64,000 nt of DNA from Ophiocordyceps camponoti-saundersi (nom. inval.) (GCA_003339415.1 PDHQ01000029.1:186001-250000); one strand, 5' to 3'. Numbered from the stretch's first letter, positions 24,469-36,619 are shown. Numbers and translations: made by a program. The notes: generated from the sequence alone by a model not told the origin.

Positions 24469-24853
24469 AGCACGGAGAGAAGGCATGTAATATGGTCATA
24501 ATGGAAGGTAATTATAAGCTATTTCGATTTGACTTTCTTCGATAGAGTTCTGTATATATTCAGAGTAGAGATGAACAACATGTATTGCTCCTGGATCTGC
24601 AATTTCGGGTATACGCCCGCGTTGTCGAAGCATATACTGGACAAGGCGTTTCCATTTCCAGCTGCGGTAGCAACAGCAGACTCGCGGCCCGGACTCCCAG
24701 GTGGATCACCTGAAGTCAAAGTAGAGCTTTCGTGATGTAAGGACTGGGTGTAAGATCCCACTAGCTTACCAGGCTTATTGCCCATCTGCCAAACGCAGCA
24801 GGACAGCCCGTTCAATAGGTACCTAAACGATAGAATGGTAACCCGCAGGCGAA
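24469..24853. other. Convergent 3' intergenic
   Basis: 385 bp between the stop codons of the glucosyltransferase (+) and the MFS transporter (-). It contains only short frames and presumably both polyadenylation regions. Nothing else is seen. Confidence 0.5.
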
Positions 24854-26927
24854 TCATGCACCACCGGGGCTTTCTTTCACGGCGACCACGTTGAGCCTCT
24901 TCCAGGGCAAGAATAGACCCAAGACACAGGCGGCACCAACGGTAGCGCAGGACAGAATGAAGGCGGTCCTGATGCCGTCAAGATAGGCGGCGAGAACGCC
25001 AGTCAGCTGGTATGCTCTGAAGACGTTTCGTAGTTGTCCAGCACCGGTGGCTACGACTCTCATGGGATCGACGTCTGGGGCGAGGGTGGGAACGGCGATG
25101 ATCATCCTGTTCACAAAGGCCGACTGCGCGGCTGATGTCCAGATGGCGCCGCCAAGAGTCTGAAAGCAGAGCATCATGGACGTGGCGGACGATAGATCCT
25201 CCGGCTGGACGCTGACTTGGCCCACGATGACGGGGATCTGAAGAGCTCCGCCGAGACTCACGCCAGCGATGATCTGAAAGCCGATCCAGGTGCCAGTCGA
25301 CGTATTCATGTCAAACATGTAGCAGAGGCCACAGCCAAGAGTTCCTATCGCGGCTCCGACAACCATGATGAGAGTCGACATGCCAGTACTCGAGATGAAG
25401 AGGCCAGCGCCGAGAGCGCCGAGCATAGCAGCAAGGATGAATGGCAGATTTTGCACACCCGAAATGACGGCGTCACTGCCCCTGATGGCCTGGAAGTACA
25501 GCGGGAGGTAGTAAATCATGGAGAAGAAGGCGCCAGATTGGAGAATGGAGTAGAGTGCAGACAAGCCAATTCGCCGCTGCCCGAAGAGGCGCGGAATGAC
25601 GATGGCTCTATCACCTTGCCAATACTCGCAGAGCCCAAAAGCGATGGAGAGGAGACATGAGCCGACGAGAAGACCAACGACGAGCGAGGACGACCATGGG
25701 CTAATCTGACCGCCATAGTGAACGGCCATCAGATAGGTGATGATGGCTCCCATAAGGAGGCATGTGCCGAGAGGATCCATCTGAAGCAACTTCTCCTTTA
25801 GAGGTGCCTTTTGAGGCATCGCAGTCTGCGGAGGGTGGAAAAAGAACACAATGGTCAGGACTGGAAGGACACCAATCGGAAGGTTGATGTAAAAGCACCT
25901 GATAAATGTGAGTTTACCTTCACGGTCTTCCCTCGTCGATCTCGACGGCACTCACCATCTCCAAGTGCTCCTGCTGGAGAACACACCACCCAGAAGTGGC
26001 CCGAGAACGCTCCCAATGCCGAAGATGGCCCCAAGCAGACCGGTGTAGGCTGCTCTTTTCTTGGGCTCTGCGATGAAGGCGACTAGAGTGTAGGAGCCGG
26101 AGCCAACTCCAGCGGCGCCGACACCTGCAATGGCACGCCCGACGATGAAGACGGAGGAGCTAGGGGCAACGCCGCAGATGAGACTTCCAACTTCGAAAAT
26201 AAATATGGCCGTGAGGAATCCCATCTTCAGGGGAAAAGACTTGTACGTTTTACCCCAGGTAGACTGGAAACCGCCGGCGGTCATGAAAAATATCGCACCG
26301 TACCAAGCCACATCTTGAAGGCCGTGGAATTCGTCTGTAATGGCTGGAACGGCCGTCGCCACAATAGTCTGTGATGGTCAGTAATGAAGCCCAAAAGGGA
26401 TCAAGGCCGTCACTTGCCATGTCCAGAGCAATGAGAAAGATGCTGGAGACCAAGGCGGCTATCATGATCCACAGTTTAAACCCAGAAGGATATTCTTCCG
26501 GCTGTTCGCCATCGTCGCCGTGGCAGGAGCTGGTTGATGGCGCGTAGGGGGGGGCCACCTCCGGGGGCGAGGCAGAACTGAGTGCCGAAGGTGACTCGGT
26601 TGAGAAGCTCGTAGATCGGGAGCCCGCCGTCTGAGCCTTTGCAGGCGGGACTATAGAATCTCTGACTGGGTCGCTTGTCGGAAGTTCTGTATTGCTGACG
26701 ACAGACTGGCGCCAACTCGTACGGCGTGAGGGGAAAACGAAGTCGAGAGCGGTGATGCGCGTCGCCTCCAGAGGGCTGAAGACAGAAAGCTCATCAGAGC
26801 CGATTGTAGATAGTCTCCATGCTGGAGAGATACCCCTGCTAGGGGGTCTCGATGTCCTCCGTCCCTCCCGGAGAGGGTCACGGGCTGGCCAGGGCATGAT
26901 GTCGGCCAGAAAGGCACCGAGTTGCAA
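24854..26927 (-). CDS. MFS multidrug/toxin efflux transporter (DHA2-like)
   Basis: Three exons on the minus strand: 26927-26418, 26368-25956 and 25898-24854, giving 655 aa. Intron 1 (49 nt) has a GC-AG border (ATG/GCAAGT...ACAG); splicing there restores [13 protein letters not shown], the conserved first-helix motif of 14-helix drug:H+ antiporters. Intron 2 is GT-AG (57 nt) and restores [14 protein letters not shown]. Antiporter motif C is seen as [12 protein letters not shown]. About 135 hydrophilic Ser/Pro-rich residues precede the first helix; this is long for the family, so the start is uncertain. It is transcribed away from SDR-a and is the likely exporter of the cluster product. Confidence 0.88.
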
Positions 26928-28005
26928 GAAGGCGAAGCGGTCGAGTGCTGGAACGGAAGGCAGGGGCCCGAGGCTTCGGATGGCTTACAGTTGGTTACTT
27001 CTGGAAAACACGAAGTAAGGAGCCGGTGGATGATGATGCTGTGAAGAGTCGGATCCAGTCGCGGATATCACTGATATCAGAGGCTGGCCAAGGGCGACGA
27101 CTGCGAGTCGTCTGACAGAGATCTGGATGAGCGATATGACGCACGCAGCCTTGTGTGCCCCGAGTCGAGGAAGTAGAGAACGGAGACGAAGACTATCGGT
27201 GGAGAGCAGGCTGCGGAGAGCCGTTGGCGACGGAGTAGAGTGGGCGTTGGGGTAGAGTGACGGAGCAGACGAAAACAAGGCAACAAAACATTACGGTATC
27301 CATGGTGGTGGAAGACGACTCACTACAGAAACCGATTAACTTTACGCTAGATGGAGAAGTAAACAGAGCCATATCATTAAGTCGTTAGCAACGTCATTTA
27401 CCATCATCTGCTTGTGCAGTAAGCAAGTTGAAGCCACTATCCCGACGTCTTGCAGCAGAGCAGCGGAGTTGCGATAGCGTAGCATAGCGGACTTTCATGG
27501 CGGGGGTGGGGCCAAGCGGAGCGACGGATACAAGCATATTGCCGATAAGAATGTCCGCTCCGGTGGGGGGCGCTCCCGGGACACCGCGCTATCGCCACCC
27601 CTTTGCATCTTTCTCGAGGAGCCCTGTCATCGATTGCGCTGGCTGGTATAGCTTTGCTTGCTCCATATCGATTGCTTTAACCGGTGGCTCGGACTTTGAT
27701 CAGGGCCGACGTGGCGAGTCGGTACGAGCAGGCTGACGCGCCGCACCCTGCAGCCCGCTGACACATGCTCATCGGTCGGTCTCTGGCCTAAGCTCAAGGC
27801 CAAGACGAGACAGACTGTGAATAATAATCAAGGTATTGAACTGCGATGATTCGATGACAGGGAATAACAGCCGGGGCTGAAAAGACAAGGTACAATAGGG
27901 CACGTCCTTGTCTTGTCCAAAGAACCAACTACTTGCAAGCGTGCTATTCCGTCATCCCACCAACCACAACCACACAGATACGCCTCGTCCAACAGCAAGA
28001 TCGCC
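26928..28005. promoter_or_regulatory. Divergent promoter, MFS / SDR-a
   Basis: About 1.1 kb between the start codons of the MFS gene (-) and SDR-a (+). No conserved protein is seen. Several CGG/CCG triplets occur, including a widely spaced TCGG...CCGA, but no compact inverted repeat was found. The 5' UTRs of both genes should lie here. Confidence 0.4.
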
Positions 28006-29144
28006 ATGTCGGCTCAACTCCAAAGCCAGGCCGCATTCGAGGCATCCGCTCTCGGGTTCCTGTACCGACAGTTCACAAGACAGAAACCGCTCCCGGCCGA
28101 CACCGACCTCACCGACAACGTCGCTGTCGTCACTGGCAGTAATGTAGGCCTCGGACTGCAGGCCGCCCGCCAGCTGCTCGAGCTCGGCCTTTCTCATCTG
28201 ATACTCGCTGTACGCTCCAAGGCCAAGGGCGACGAGGCTGCCCTTCACCTGCGAAGGGACTTTCCCGCTTCCATCATCACTGTTTGGACCGTCGACCTTG
28301 AGTCCTACGACTCAGTCCGCGCGTTCGTCAACCTTTGCGCTACCCTGCCACGCCTAGACTTAGCAATCCTCAATGCTGGTCTAATGAAACCCTCATTCTC
28401 AACCTTGCCCGAAACCGAGAACGAAATCACTCTGCAAGTCAATTACCTGTCTACTGCTCTCCTCGCAATTTTGCTTCTCCCCGTTCTCAAGTCAAGCCGC
28501 GTCGGCAGCTCCCGGAGACCGTCCGTTCTCACTATAGTCGGTTCCGACTTGGCATATCGAGCAGAAATCGAAACCCATGGCCCAGTGCTGCCACAATTCA
28601 ACAGGCCGGAGCGCTACGACCGTTTTCGATGGTACAGCGCGTCCAAGTTACTGCTCACTCTGTTCATCGCTAAGCTTGCCGACTTCGTCGACCCTGACCT
28701 CGTCCTTGTAAACATGGTGAATCCGGGAATGACCAGCGGCACTAATTTCTTTCGCGAGTTCCCCTTCGTCCTGCTGAAGCTGGTGAATTTTGCCCAATGG
28801 CTCTTAGCCCGGCCAGTACGCGTCGCTTCTTCCACGTACGTCGATGCGGCGGTGGCTCGTGGTAAAGAGAGTCATGGATCCTTTATCAGCGACTGGGGCA
28901 TTAAACCGTGAGTGCCAACACTCTCGCACCCTCGACTTCAAGAGTGAAGATATGTCTGACATATCATAACAGTTTCCCTGCGATATTTTACACAGCAGAG
29001 GGCCAAGAACTTCGAGACCGTCTATGGGAGGAGACAATGGAAGAGCTTAACTTTGCTAGCGCTGCAAAGATAGTCAACAGCCTGAAAAAAGAAGATGGCA
29101 GCGGAATGCATGACAACTTCGCCGCTGCAGTTCAAGCAAGATAG
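28006..29144 (+). CDS. Short-chain dehydrogenase (SDR-a)
   Basis: Two exons, 28006-28907 and 28973-29144 (65-nt GT-AG intron), 357 aa. The start at 28006 (MSAQLQSQAA) is preferred over the in-frame Met 31 codons upstream because family members begin just before the LGFLYRQF segment. Visible: cofactor motif VTGSNVGLG at about 44-52, LNAG, catalytic Ser in VGSD and Y-S-A-S-K. The second exon carries the family tail LWEETMEEL. Members reduce ketones or oxidise alcohols with NAD(P)H. It is a paralogue of SDR-c and shares the same 3' intron position. It lies divergent to the exporter; the exact substrate is unknown. Confidence 0.9.
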
Positions 29145-30201
29145 GTAGATTTATGCCCCCAGGCAGGTTCTTGAGTATTTCACACGCATATATGGATCGT
29201 GTGTTTCTCGAATTTAGCAGAATGTTACAGAAGTTGCGGAGGTCTGAATCACTACCTCCAACGACCAATCGAAGACATCCGTAGGTGTGCTCAAGTCTAT
29301 CCATAGTCATTGTCTAAGCTCTGGTGTAGAAGAAACACTGGCGTCTCGGGCCCTTCGCGGCGTTGTAAGCTAGAAGCTACCCATTCTCCTCGGCACCATG
29401 TGAGCAAGGGGATCCTTTGGCACGTGGAAGTTGAAGGATTCCGCCAGAGGTTTCCCTACGACACCAAATTTAGGATGAGCACCATACGTTCCGAGTACGC
29501 CGCCGGGATCTCCATGCACACATAGCTCATACTCCGCATACTTGTACATGCATACGGAGTACATACACGTGCAGATCTAATTTGTAGAAACCAGGTAAGA
29601 ATGATCCATATTCGCAGTCCGTGCGGATACTCCTGAGTCCCAACATGCATGCATATAAGCGGTAGTGATACACTCACACCTGGTAACAGCGCCACGATTT
29701 GGTTCACGCGATTTGGCGGTTGGCGATGTGCTCCGCGCCGTCTAACCAGAAACTTGACCCTCGACGCGCGTGGGCTTCTTTATTTGGGTGCATCAACGTT
29801 CGCCGTAGCCGATTCATACTCAAAATTGGTGCACTTTGTCCAGGAGGCGCCATTCGCCAACTTGACTTTCACCGCGTCAGCAATTACACACTCCGCGGCT
29901 CAATCAAAGCAGGTGAGACCGTAGGGGCGTGCATGGATCCAACAATGTTTGATGTTCTTTTCTTTCCCCTCAGTGCAAAGAGACTGTCTTCCGTCCAGGG
30001 CCCCTGGCGAACGCTTGTATCCCGTCAGCAAGTTACCCACCAGCCCTGTAGGTGCCTAGTAGGTATAATCCGTAGCAACGATCACTTCCACAGTCTCTTA
30101 TATATAGGCCTCATCATCATCCCACCTCCGTAACTCTACAGCTCATCCGCCACGCCTAAAGCTCGCAGTTCCCGATCTCTTTTCCACCCAAGTTGTCGAC
30201 C
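29145..30201. other. Intergenic between two SDR genes
   Basis: About 1.06 kb with no convincing gene; frames here lack family resemblance and overlap on both strands. It contains the SDR-a 3' region and the promoter of the next SDR, including the TATA-like site at 30098-30109. Confidence 0.45.
30098..30109 (+). promoter_or_regulatory. TATA-box-like element
   Basis: TTATATATAGGC about 95 bp upstream of the ATG at 30202, followed by a pyrimidine-rich leader. A plausible core promoter element for SDR-b. Confidence 0.4.
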
Positions 30202-31231
30202 ATGCCGTCTTACGTTATTACCGGTGTTTCGAAGGGCTTGGGAGTCAGTGCCCCAACCCATGAAAACTGCAGAGTGAAGAGAAGGACTAACCCACATCAG
30301 TTCGAGTTCCTTCGCCAGATATCCAGCGACTCAAAAAATACGGTTATCGGAATAGTTCGAGACAAAGCGACAACGGATAAAAAAGTCTCTGAAGAGTTGG
30401 ATAAACGCTCCAATATACATATCTTGCAAGCGGACCTTCTCGACTATAGCGCCATTGAAGTAAGAGTCCGGCGGTGCGAGCTTACCATATGCTTACATCG
30501 AGTAGAATGCTGCCAGACGCACATCTCAGATTACCGGAGGAAGCCTTGACTACCTCGTTGCCAATGCTGGTTATGTGTCCCACTGGGATGCTTACGAGCC
30601 CATTGGAGTCTTGTGTGTACATCTCTTCAATCCTCGTTGCGAGCCGACAACTGACATAACTTGACAAGAGGAAACGACCCTCAGCAGCTCGAGGACGATT
30701 TCCTCAAATCGTTCAAAACCAACGTTATCGCTAACATCCATTTGATGAACCTATTCATTCCGCTTCTTCTCAAGAGCAACATCAAGAAAGTCATTGCCTT
30801 ATCCACCGGAAATGCCGACTTGGATCCTATTAACAACTTCGACGTCGAGGTCGCCCCCGGTTATTCCATCAGCAAGGCTGCTATGAACGTCGCAGTAGCC
30901 AAATTTAGTGCTCAGTATAAAAAGCAGGGCGTTCTCTTCATCAGCATTTGTCCAGGCATGGTTGAGACAGGCCACCATAAAGACGGTAGGAGCTCTCTCT
31001 ACCTAGATTACGGCTATACAGCAATCTGACATGGAGCTAGCAACCCCGGAGCAAATGCAAAGCCTAGGGGGCTTGGTACAGAAATTCATCCAATACGCTC
31101 CCCACTTCACTGGCCCGGCTACACCAGAAGCTGCTATCAGGGATGTCATTTCAGTTTGGGAGCGAGCTAGCCTGGAGAATGGCGATGGTGGTTCTTACGT
31201 TTCACACCATGGGAACAAGCAGTGGCTGTAA
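30202..31231 (+). CDS. Short-chain dehydrogenase (SDR-b)
   Basis: Five exons: 30202-30243, 30301-30459, 30530-30612, 30669-30985 and 31041-31231, giving 263 aa. All four introns are short and GT-AG. Joins restore ITGVSKGLGFEFLRQ, GGSLDYLVANAGYVSHWD and the HHKDATPEQMQSL segment. Motifs: TGVSKGLG for the dinucleotide, NAG, Ser in IALSTGN, Y-S-I-S-K catalytic pair, then the CPGMVETG stretch. It belongs to a fungal SDR group that includes norsolorinic-acid-ketoreductase-like proteins; I assign NAD(P)H-dependent carbonyl reduction only. It ends 553 bp from the convergent flavin oxidase. Confidence 0.9.
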
Positions 31232-31784
31232 AGAGCTTTGCGAGGTCTGAGTCGTTACAATGTGCATCTTCTTGAAATGAGAATCTGTGCTGCCACTTAA
31301 ATGTATTTGAATTCGTAAAAAAGAAGAAGCAATTAAAGTCGTTCACTTAGCTTTGCTGGTGTGAGGAATTAAACTTGGATATCAGTTCCCGCCGTGGATT
31401 GTGACAGCTAGCCCTACATGTACGTTACAGCTAGTATGAGCGAACTCTTATACAATATAACTTCGAATAGAGCCGTGTTCTATCACAAGGTAGGCTTGTC
31501 AACCTCGCAGGAAAGAGTTGATGCGGGCTTATAGCTGAAACAAAATACCTACGTGTGATGATGCAACGAAAAGAAGCTTCTTTACATACAGTCTTGCATG
31601 GTAGCCTCACTAGTATTGCAATTGTATGTATAGACCTAAACACAGACGCCAGGACAAAGTGCCTAAGATTGCAGCCTCCACCTCTATAATACCGGAAATG
31701 TTAAAATCCCATTACTCCAAACAAAAGCTTCGGTAGTCTTTCAGTCTCATAGCAGAAGACAGACTATCTTATCCCTGTGTACCA
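31232..31784. other. Convergent 3' intergenic
   Basis: 553 bp between the stops of SDR-b (+) and the FAD oxidase (-). No coding signal; AT-leaning, as expected for two 3' UTRs. Confidence 0.5.
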
Positions 31785-33606
31785 TTATCCTGTGATAATC
31801 GGATTATAAAAACGAAATCGGTTATTTGGGTCGTATTTCGCCTTGAGATTGCGCAGTCGATCCAATCGCCATGGCTCGTAACCATACATGGACTCGAGAG
31901 TTTCGCCTCCAGCTGCGTGATTCACATAAGTTGTGGGAAGACGGTCCGGTTGACCGCCATTCCAGAGATCTCGTACTTCCTCGGTCAAGTCCCTCACGAT
32001 TTCCTCTTGTCCCTGAGGAATAACGGATGCGAAGAAGCTGCGTAAGCTATGGTTAGTCTCAAAAAGTCTCGGATAAGAACGGACCAAGAGGTAAGAAACG
32101 TACACAACGAGGTACTCGTCACGATGAGCATAAGCCGTCGAATCCGGGTCAATCTCCTGAGTTGCCCTGCTGGCGTAGCCCTCATAGAAAACGCGCGCCC
32201 CAGCTGCAAGTTGTGGATAAGAAGCGATTCTCTCGTTCAAAAGATCGTAGATTTGGCGCTGAGCTGTTACGTTGTACGTTTGGAGGTTGGCGGTGCCACC
32301 GAGGTATGGATTAGAGGCGCAAGACGAGCTTTCGAAATCGGTTCCTTGAGCAACAAGAAGTTGCGGATAAGAGACATCGCCGCTGGTGCTAGAGACCGCC
32401 TCGATGTTGTTAAACGGCTCAAGCAGAGCTTCTGCCTCATCTCCAGGACCCGCGTAGGCGAAGGTCCAAGTCAGAACGGCCTACACGGTCATAGTCAGTA
32501 GTCTCCTCTCTTAACACAATTCGCGGAAGGTCCTAGAATATGCACCTCAGTCTGGCTGATTGATGGTTCGATGGAAAACTGGCCAAAGTTGGCACCCATT
32601 TGCGGAGGAATTTCTCCTTCGCCTTGAAACTCGTTCAACGCGTCAAAGACCGCTTCGAGCTTGTCCTGTGTCCAAACATAGTTGTGATAATGCCAAGTGT
32701 CTAATTGGCGTGGGTATATCTTGAGTTCGACGCTGGTCACGATGCCGTAGTTGTGGCCGGCACCCCTCATGGCCCAGAAAAGATCTTTGTAGCTCGTTTC
32801 GTTGACGATGATGTTTGATCCGTCTGCTAGCACGACGTTCAAGTTGATGAAGTTATCGCTCACTAAACCATAAAGACCCTGGTATCGTCCGAGGCCTCCA
32901 CCCAAAGCAACTCCCATGAGGCCCACGCAGCCGCTGCTTCCCGTAGCTTTGAAGATGTGAGCACTCTGTTGTTAACTCAAATCAAGCTCCTGGGGGAAGG
33001 AAGTTGAATCTGATTGTGGTACTCACTTGTCACGTAGCCCTGGTCCCAGAGTGTCTCTATTATGATCTTTCCATATGTTCCTCCCTGAAACCAGGCAGAT
33101 TTCTTATCCGGCTGAATTGTGATAGCGGTAAGTCGCGAAAGGTTGATCTCGATTCCTTTAAACTTGGTCAGTGTAGATGTAAAGCCATGGCCCCTGCTGT
33201 AAGCTAAGAATTCGATACTGTTGTCATTGCAATACTTGACCTAAATTGAGCGTCAGAGTAGTTCTTGAATGAAACCAGTGAGCACTATTAACTCGTATAC
33301 ACGTACAACTTTGGCAACGTCTGCTTCTGTCTTAACCTCTACCACAATCTCGATGTGAGGCATGGCAAAGCTATTCCATCTCTCAGTTGCATTGTGCCAC
33401 GCAGGGCTCCGAGGACCGAATATTGCAGTTCCGTTTGACAACCACGCTCCCAACTCGTGTTGTACTTGAACAACCGACAGGCCTTGACGCGTGTAGGGAG
33501 AACGCTGAAAATAACGAGGAACGGCCGAGGCATGTAAGGGGGTACCGGCAGCAAAAGCCTCAAGAAGCGCGAGCCACAAGATGGCAATCTGGGCCACAGG
33601 ATTCAT
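31785..33606 (-). CDS. FAD-linked oxidase 1, BBE-like, secreted
   Basis: Five exons: 33606-33307, 33240-33027, 32946-32546, 32480-32104 and 32046-31785; 517 aa. The last intron (32103-32047, 57 nt) is in phase and stop-free, so unspliced reading is possible, but GTACGT and ATAG borders and family alignment favour splicing. A signal peptide is evident (hydrophobic [15 protein letters not shown]). The FAD_binding_4 region includes YSRGHGF (His about 118) and TTGSSGCVG (Cys about 178), the usual sites for bicovalent flavin attachment, then [10 protein letters not shown]. The BBE C-terminus is present ([14 protein letters not shown]). Such enzymes oxidise alcohols or C-H bonds with O2. Likely a late oxidative step outside the cytosol. 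Shares a promoter region with cupin 1. Confidence 0.92.
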
Positions 33607-34508
33607 GTTTGCTTTCTGAGCACGAGAATGTGATCGACTTCAATAATGACTTGGCTCAGGCACGTATAGCAGAGAAGGACAACTACGTGACCTTAAATGG
33701 GAACAAGTGTCCCTACTCAAATCTCACAGGTAAAGGCGCAAAACCCCTTTCAACAATGCGGATCCACGCTCGTGTGACGGAGAAAGAGCGCCGCCTCGTG
33801 GTCTGGCGCCATATCGGAGAGAACATCATTAACGATTCTAAGCTCTGACTACTGTTAATCCACTGACTAGTCGGCCCTGCCACTTCAGCCTCACTCGAGC
33901 AACACCCGCGAACACTATACTGGACGAAAACGTAAGACAGACTCAGATACCCGCTGAATCCTGCGGGAGACGGCTTCGGGATACCTGGAGACTTCCGTCG
34001 CCCAGCGGGAAAGACATTTTGAGCGTCGGCGAGGCCGTAGGGCCCAGGGCAATCCACGATATATACTAATTTTAAGCGGCTGGCATCTCGGGGATTCGTC
34101 ACTCCTAGCGATAAGGATCATCCAAACGGTCTTACAAGAAGTAAAACAGAGGAGGCCATGCATGGACATGTTGTTGAGCTGTTCTGAGCAGCCTTGCTTA
34201 CGCCGTCAGCCGATGAGCTTATCCTCTGACGGATGATTTTGTCGGTTCTCCGCTTTCCTCCTCAATAATACTCCGCTTAAGGCTCACGGAGCTTGCGCCA
34301 TGTCAGCAGAAACATGTGAGGAGACATGCCGGCGAACTGAGAAAATCTCGCTCCACCCATCCCCCATAACCTCCCTGTTTCAGGTTGTAACATAGGATGT
34401 CCTTACCTTCTACTTCTGACGTCTAACGGCTATTTTCCAGCTTTGCTCATCCTTTGTGCTGAGTTAATCTTGCGAACTCTTCACCTTCTAATATCAAGCA
34501 CTGTAATA
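33607..34508. promoter_or_regulatory. Divergent promoter, FAD oxidase 1 / cupin 1
   Basis: 902 bp between the two start codons. No protein family was recognised. It contains a near-perfect TCGG-N5-CCG site at 34026-34038 (listed separately) and a TATATACT stretch near 34060. Confidence 0.4.
34026..34038. promoter_or_regulatory. Possible Zn2Cys6 site (near match)
   Basis: TCGG-CGAGG-CCGT: one base short of the TCGG-N5-CCGA inverted repeat found in the P450/SDR-d promoter. This could be chance; it is noted because it falls in a divergent cluster promoter. Confidence 0.2.
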
Positions 34509-35380
34509 ATGGTCTGGGCTTGGCAATTGTGGCTTTCACCTCGGCCGCTGCGGCGAACTACAGCAACCTCGAATCATTCTCTCCTTGCTGCACATGATGC
34601 CGCCCTCTTCGAATTTCTCGAGGATCAGCACGGTCGATGGGTCGTTCAGGAGACTCACTATATTAAGAACAAGGTCGTTAAAGATGGGCTTTCTGGCCCG
34701 CCCCTGTAAGCCCCGGATGAAATTCCTCCATGTTAGGGTTCAGCGGAACAGTTTCTCATTACTCTTTTTGAAATAGACACATTCATTGGCTGCAGAAGGA
34801 GTTCTTTAGAGTCAGAAAAGGGGTGATCGGAATCCATAAAAATGGTCAGGAAATAGCAGCTACGGAGAAGGATGGCATCATCGAAATACCACCCGGCACG
34901 CGGTGAGTTGAAAAGAATTCTTCTTGCCTCATGTTGCGAGGGCAGAAAACTCGACTTTAAGTGCTAAAAACAACTACAGACATCGATTTTGGGCTCATGC
35001 TTCCTCACAGGAGGATCTCGTCTTTCAGGTGTGGGCTGAGCCTCAGGATCTTAATCATAGCTTCGACGAGAACTTTCTCCGCAACTTTGTTGGATATCAC
35101 CGAGACTGCCAAGCGGCGAACATTAAACCGTCTGTTTTTCAGATTATTCTTCTCAGCTATAACAGTGCAACAGTCGCGACTCCGCCTTTCTGGATGCCGC
35201 TTTGGATACTAAAACTGGTCCATTATGTGATGGCTTACTGGATCGGAGCAGCATTGCTTGGGTAGGGGAGTTTCCTGTCTGCTTTCGAATGAACATTTAC
35301 TGATCCTGCGATCTAGGTATCAAGCAAGCTACCCCGAATATAGCAAACCGGCTGAGGCAGGCGGGAAGAAGTCAATTTAA
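34509..35380 (+). CDS. Cupin-domain protein 1
   Basis: Four exons: 34509-34705, 34777-34902, 34980-35261 and 35317-35380; 222 aa. Intron joins are in phase and restore GPPLHIHWLQKEFFRV (metal-binding His pair of cupin motif 1), IPPGTRHRFWAH (motif 2 His) and LLGYQASYPEY. After the barrel comes a hydrophobic C-terminal stretch (MPLWILKLVHYVMAYWIG) that could anchor the protein to a membrane. Cupins of this kind recur in fungal polyketide clusters, including salicylaldehyde ones, where they assist oxidation-state changes or cyclisation. The exact role here is not known. Divergent to FAD oxidase 1; only 154 bp from the stop of convergent SDR-c. Confidence 0.85.
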
Positions 35381-35534
35381 CGCGTGCGGCTTAGGCTTAG
35401 CATTGGCAGCACAGAGATATGCACACTGAACGTGCTGAGATTTTTTTTAATGAGACAAAATTCTCTCCTAGAGTAGGGCTACACTTGAAAGAGCTTAACG
35501 GACAAGCGAATGTCTCTCCATAGCCTAACCATGA

Positions 35535-36619
35535 CTATGAAGAGAGTCTTTGGATCAACGTACGTAGATGAGCAAACGAGAGTTCATCCATCGTCTCTTC
35601 CCATAGCCGTTGCGACAGCTGCTTTCCTTCATCTTTGTAGATAATAGGCGCCATTCTAGATTCGTTAGGCAATGTCGAGTCTGAAAAGATTTCAGCACTT
35701 ACGGTCGTATTTCCCCATCCTCAATATATTGACCATGAGCTTCCTCCCCAAAGCCGACTGCAGCATGTACGATAGACAATGCACCCATGGTGCACGTCTT
35801 ACCGATTAGGCGTGTAATAATCTTCACGAAAAACCCAAGAAGAGTGCCGTTTCCCTCGCGTGCCAACTCAGTCCCATAGCAGAAGCCGGGGTTCGCTGCG
35901 TTAACAGTCACGACCGACGACGGTACACGCTGGCAAAGCTCAGTCAAGAATAGTTGACCAAGCAGTTTTGTTGTTGCATAGCGCTCCTGCATATCCCACG
36001 CCCTTCCCTTTTGTTTAAAGGCTGCGAGAATTGGCTTGCTGTCCCTTTCGTCGAATCGAGCCCAAGCTGCAGTGTCAGAGGATACAAGCACCAAGCGTCC
36101 TGGATGCGATTTAGCCTTTTCTTTAAGAATAGGCGTCAGAAGCGTCATCAAAAGCGCATTTGAGAGGTAATTGACTTGAATGGCCTCCTCAATCCCCGTA
36201 GAAGGGTTGAACGACTCCGTGGCCTTGAACATACCGGCGTTCAAAACGCAGATGTCTAGGAACTCCAGTTCGCTTACTCGTTGGGTAAAGCCCATCACCG
36301 AATCGTAAGAGGACAAATCAAGCCTGACAATCTCGATATGGCACGACTCAGGCTGGCGGCCTTGATATAAGTATTGACGGGCAGATTCACCCTTCGAGAC
36401 GTCTCGCACAGCCATGATAAGGTTTCTCAATCCAAGATCCAGAAGCTGTCGAGCAACCTCCAATCCCAGTCCAGTATTGGAGCCGGTCACAATGGCCGTT
36501 TTCCCCTCAAGATCAATGTCGTCCCGGGTCAAAGTCTTTGTTTTCCCGAGAAATTGGCGATAGAAATATTGAGACAAACTTGCCTCCTTCTCTGGAGTGA
36601 TTGAGAATGTTTGCGCCAT
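35535..36619 (-). CDS. Short-chain dehydrogenase (SDR-c)
   Basis: Two exons, 36619-35703 and 35655-35535 (47-nt intron), 345 aa. The small second exon is supported by its match to the tail of SDR-a (LWEETMDEL against LWEETMEEL). Motifs: VTGSNTGLG at about 45-53, LNAG, Ser in LVSSD, catalytic Y-A-T-T-K. It is a close paralogue of SDR-a with the same 3' intron. Presumed NAD(P)H-dependent reductase/dehydrogenase acting on a pathway intermediate. It shares a 432-bp divergent promoter with FAD oxidase 2, which suggests co-regulation. Confidence 0.92.

Noticed and set aside
25217..25660. Plus-strand 147-codon frame inside the MFS gene
   Set aside because: Antisense shadow of transmembrane-coding sequence; no domain.
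29699..30133. 144-codon plus-strand open frame
   Set aside because: No family resemblance, overlaps other frames and runs into the promoter of SDR-b.
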